Positions 61,576 to 64,000 of a DNA stretch of 64,000 nt are shown one piece after another. The notes beneath the pieces are model-generated. The model ran no database searches, had not been told where the DNA came from, and saw nothing but the letters and a program-made list of their open reading frames with translations. The stretch lies in NCBI GenBank assembly GCA_025210525.1, contig JAOARP010000063.1:62001-126000 (forward strand), in the 5' to 3' direction. The stretch is from Marinisporobacter sp. Its GTDB lineage: Bacteria > Bacillota > Clostridia > Peptostreptococcales > Thermotaleaceae. Every line of letters begins with the position of its first letter. The first letter of the stretch is position 1. A program made the position numbers and the translations under genes.

Positions 61576-63186
61576 TTGGAACAAGAAATGATTACGGTTT
61601 TCAAATTAAAAAACTGGATATTATTTTTTCTACTCCTTTATTTTTTTGCCATTCTTCTCTCCGGATGGTATTATTCTAAAAAAGTACAAGAATCAGATGA
61701 TTTAGTTTTAGCCGGTAGAGGACTTACTTATCCATTTTTAGTAGCTTCTACTCTTGCTACTTGGATGGGAGCTGGCATTATTTTAGGAGGAGCAGGTGAA
61801 GCCTTCACCTTTGGCATGCAAGGTGTTATTTTTGATCCCTTCTCACCAATGATCACGTTAGTTCTCACAGGACTATTTTTTGCATATCGTCTTAGAAAAG
61901 CTAAATATACAACTATTGTAGATTTTTATACAAACCGTTATAGTGAAAAAATGGGAGCTGTTTTCGTTATCATGCAATTTTTAGCTGGACTTTCTTGGAT
62001 TGCAGGAGAACTAGTAGCCCTAGGGGTAATCATTCACCTTTCAACTGGTTTTTCTATGAACACAGCTGTATTTATTAGTACCCTCACGATTATTATTGTG
62101 ATTCTTCTAGGAGGATTATGGGCTTTATCAAGAGCCGATGCTATATCTATTACTTTTGTCATTATCAGCTTACTCATTATGATTCCTTTTGCTCTAAAAG
62201 AAGTAGGAGGAATTCATGGTTTTATTGAAAATGCTAGTAACTATAGAAACCTTCCAGCATTCGCCTTAATCCCTGTTTCTCCTGAAAACGGAGGCTTTAA
62301 AGGGTATTCAGGAATTATGGGCTTCACCTACTTTATTGCTGCATGGGCTGTTATGAGTTTAGGAGATTTAAATAACTCTACATTAATCACAAGAGCACTT
62401 GCTGCAAAAAATGAAAAGACAGCAGCGTTTAGCTTCATTACCAGTGGCTTATTATACCTTTTTATTGGAATGATTCCCGTATTTATTGGTATGAGCGTAT
62501 ATATTGTATGCCCCGATTTCCCCATAAATCAAGCAGAACATGTACTTCCTTGGTTTGCAAATAAATATTTACCTCCTTGGATTTCTGTCTTCTTGATTTT
62601 ATCCTTAGCAGCGGTAGTTGTCAGTGGAACAGGAAACAATTTACTTTCCGCTTCGACATTAATCGGTCACAATGCCTATCGATTATTCAAAAAAGATGCT
62701 ACAAATAAAAATATATTGGTAGTTATTCGAATAGCCATTGTGGTATTAGGTCTTTTATCTATGAGTATTGGCATCTATTTTAAAAGCGTTTATAAACTTA
62801 TCGTTTTCGCAGGAGCATTACTATTCCCTACAACTACCATCTCCTATATAGGGGGATTATTCTGGAAAAAGTCAAATACCTATGGTGCCTTCAGCTCCTT
62901 TATTTGTGGATTAGTTTCTTGGATTATGGGATACATATTGATTTATCCAAGCATTGCCCCACAAAATATAATTGATGATGTTTTCTTCAGTAGCTGGGCC
63001 ATGTGGGATACTATTTATATATCTGCTGTTCCTGCATTTATCATAAGTATCATAGCCTTTGTTATTGGTTCTTTAGTAACACAAAAGATAGACCCTCCTA
63101 AACCAATGATGGATGCTGATGGAAACATTATGGATCATGAGGGCTTTTTCTTCTGGTCAAAGAAAAAATGTGATTCAACAAAATAA
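61576..63186 (+). CDS. Sodium:solute symporter (SSF family)
   Basis: The protein has 536 residues; TTG start with AAAGGACG upstream. About 13 membrane helices with SSF features: LAGRGLTYPFLVASTLATWMG-like opening, GLSWIAGELVAL, SRADAISI, SGTGNNLLSASTLIGHN. It imports an organic solute with Na+. Substrate not determinable; the nearby amidohydrolase cassette hints at amino-acid or amide use. Confidence 0.92.
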   Translation: MEQEMITVFKLKNWILFFLLLYFFAILLSGWYYSKKVQESDDLVLAGRGLTYPFLVASTLATWMGAGIILGGAGEAFTFGMQGVIFDPFSPMITLVLTGLFFAYRLRKAKYTTIVDFYTNRYSEKMGAVFVIMQFLAGLSWIAGELVALGVIIHLSTGFSMNTAVFISTLTIIIVILLGGLWALSRADAISITFVIISLLIMIPFALKEVGGIHGFIENASNYRNLPAFALIPVSPENGGFKGYSGIMGFTYFIAAWAVMSLGDLNNSTLITRALAAKNEKTAAFSFITSGLLYLFIGMIPVFIGMSVYIVCPDFPINQAEHVLPWFANKYLPPWISVFLILSLAAVVVSGTGNNLLSASTLIGHNAYRLFKKDATNKNILVVIRIAIVVLGLLSMSIGIYFKSVYKLIVFAGALLFPTTTISYIGGLFWKKSNTYGAFSSFICGLVSWIMGYILIYPSIAPQNIIDDVFFSSWAMWDTIYISAVPAFIISIIAFVIGSLVTQKIDPPKPMMDADGNIMDHEGFFFWSKKKCDSTK

Positions 63187-63240
63187 AAATAAAGGTATAA
63201 ATCTTTATGAACAAACAAAAAGATTTATACCTTTATTCTT
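63186..63240. terminator. Bidirectional terminator
   Basis: AAAGGTATAAATCTTT/AAAGATTTATACCTTT between the convergent symporter and 118-residue gene. Confidence 0.88.
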
Positions 63241-63250
63241 TTAAATACTT

Positions 63251-63607
63251 TCAACATTTTAATTTATATTTCTTAGGTTTCGCACCGAATACTTCCTCAA
63301 TAACCCCTTTATTTAGTAAATTCAAAATCAAATGTTTCATAACGATTTTAGGATTTGTCACTTGTAATTTGTTTTTACTCCAAAACAAAGAAGCTTTTGT
63401 TCCACGAATAATTTTTTCGATTTCCTTACTCGTAAGGGTCTCTGTCTTTTTTAATTCTTTTACAATTTGATCTTCACATTTTTTATATAATAACTTTAAT
63501 AATTCCTCTGTCTTTCTCTGTTGCTTCACATATCCCCACGCAAGTAAAAAAGCAATGGTTACACCAAATAATACTACCTTTCCTATAAATCCTATCATAT
63601 TATTCAC
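63251..63607 (-). CDS. Membrane-anchored hypothetical protein with winged-helix-like tail
   Basis: The protein has 118 residues. One N-terminal helix (5-25), a charged helix, then a region (55-118) that looks like a small winged-helix fold (LTSKEIEKIIRGT, NLLNKGVIEEVFG). Overlaps the PqqD-like gene by eight bases, so the two are linked. Not otherwise recognised. Confidence 0.7.
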   Translation of the reverse strand: MNNMIGFIGKVVLFGVTIAFLLAWGYVKQQRKTEELLKLLYKKCEDQIVKELKKTETLTSKEIEKIIRGTKASLFWSKNKLQVTNPKIVMKHLILNLLNKGVIEEVFGAKPKKYKLKC

Positions 63608-63959
63608 TTACTTTCTCTAATGTAATGAATTTATTATTTCTTAAAATATTTATATAAGTCCCAAGTCTTTCATATAGGGGTTCTGCATCTTCTCCAAACT
63701 CCCTTTTTATAATTTTACCAATTTGTTCAATATTTCTATTGCCATCAATAGCTTTCCATACACAGCTACCATGAGCATCTAAGTCAATTCTCATAACCTT
63801 AGGTGTCTTAAAGAAAAATCTTACAGTTTTATCTAAAACACCATCCCTTGGAATAATAAGTTGAATGAATCCTGCATCATTTTCTTCCCATTTTTGATCC
63901 TTATTTCTAGAAGGCACTAGCTCTAAATAATTATCATCCTTCTTTATTTTTTTAGCCAT
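63600..63959 (-). CDS. PqqD-like peptide-binding protein
   Basis: The protein has 119 residues; AGAGGTG before ATG 63959. The C-terminal two-thirds fit PqqD: DLDAHGSCVWKAIDGNRNI, then IGKIIKREFGEDAEPLYERL. PqqD-like domains bind precursor peptides and present them to radical-SAM enzymes. No such enzyme or peptide is visible here; if present it lies beyond the window edge. A long N-terminal extension (1-45) is unusual for the family. Confidence 0.8.
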   Translation of the reverse strand: MAKKIKKDDNYLELVPSRNKDQKWEENDAGFIQLIIPRDGVLDKTVRFFFKTPKVMRIDLDAHGSCVWKAIDGNRNIEQIGKIIKREFGEDAEPLYERLGTYINILRNNKFITLEKVSE

Positions 63960-64000
63960 GGTTTCACCTCTTTTTATAGATTTAAAAGAGGATATTAAAA

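Noticed and set aside
1..64000. CRISPR arrays, insertion sequences, prophage genes, tRNA or rRNA genes
   Set aside because: I saw no regularly spaced short repeats, transposase or integrase, phage structural genes, or tRNA/rRNA sequences. The long repeats present are internal to surface-protein genes.

Overview
This window is AT-rich, low-GC Gram-positive DNA. It has strong AGGAGG-type ribosome-binding sites, Clostridium-type S-layer homology (SLH) proteins, an acylating aldehyde dehydrogenase and no respiratory genes. It most resembles an anaerobic, probably spore-forming member of the Clostridia; I cannot name the species.

Layout. Positions 1-3,430 are ordinary chromosome: a LysR regulator, a CoA-acylating aldehyde dehydrogenase behind two overlapping Rex-like operators, and three small conserved genes. 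Positions about 3,535-51,672 form one 48-kb accessory block, entirely on the minus strand, built around four cobalamin riboswitches. Each riboswitch has a recognisable promoter upstream and an attenuator hairpin downstream. Positions 51,696-63,959 return to housekeeping genes: a polysaccharide-deacetylase-like protein, an orphan sensor kinase, an aminotransferase with a carboxyltransferase, an Lrp regulator, an M20 amidohydrolase with a DUF3100 membrane pair, a sodium:solute symporter, and a PqqD-like protein at the edge.

The B12 block has four riboswitch units. Unit 1 (12,277 to 3,535) encodes a DUF4430 lipoprotein, a complete ECF transporter (EcfT, fused EcfA1-A2, S component) and two secreted alpha-toroid proteins. 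Unit 2 (26,498 to 12,465) encodes two giant toroid/Ig/DUF4430 proteins, a papain-like protease and an SLH-anchored DUF4430 protein. Unit 3 (33,743 to 26,544) encodes a DUF2292 micro-protein, a small secreted Ig/DUF4430 protein and a 1,801-residue SLH-anchored toroid/DUF4430 protein. Unit 4 (51,672 to 38,110) encodes a DUF4430 paralogue of the lipoprotein, a MoxR/DUF58/VWA membrane system and an SLH-like toroid protein. Between units 3 and 4 lies a riboswitch-less operon: a PP-loop ATPase, a fused NifH-NifD/E-like protein and a NifK/N-like protein.

Interpretation. Animal intrinsic factor and transcobalamin consist of an alpha6/alpha6 toroid plus a small beta domain, and that beta domain is the DUF4430 (transcobalamin-like C-terminal) fold. 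I count about ten toroids and eight DUF4430 domains under B12-riboswitch control, several with cell-wall anchors, beside an ECF importer. The simplest reading is a cell-surface corrinoid-capture and relay apparatus, a bacterial counterpart of the intrinsic-factor route. Large anchored proteins would trap corrinoid, the lipoproteins would hand it over, and the ECF transporter would import it. The protease, the MoxR/VWA machine and the nitrogenase-like reductase would be novel accessory steps. The riboswitches, domains and gene order are read directly from the sequence. Ligand binding and the accessory roles are inference.
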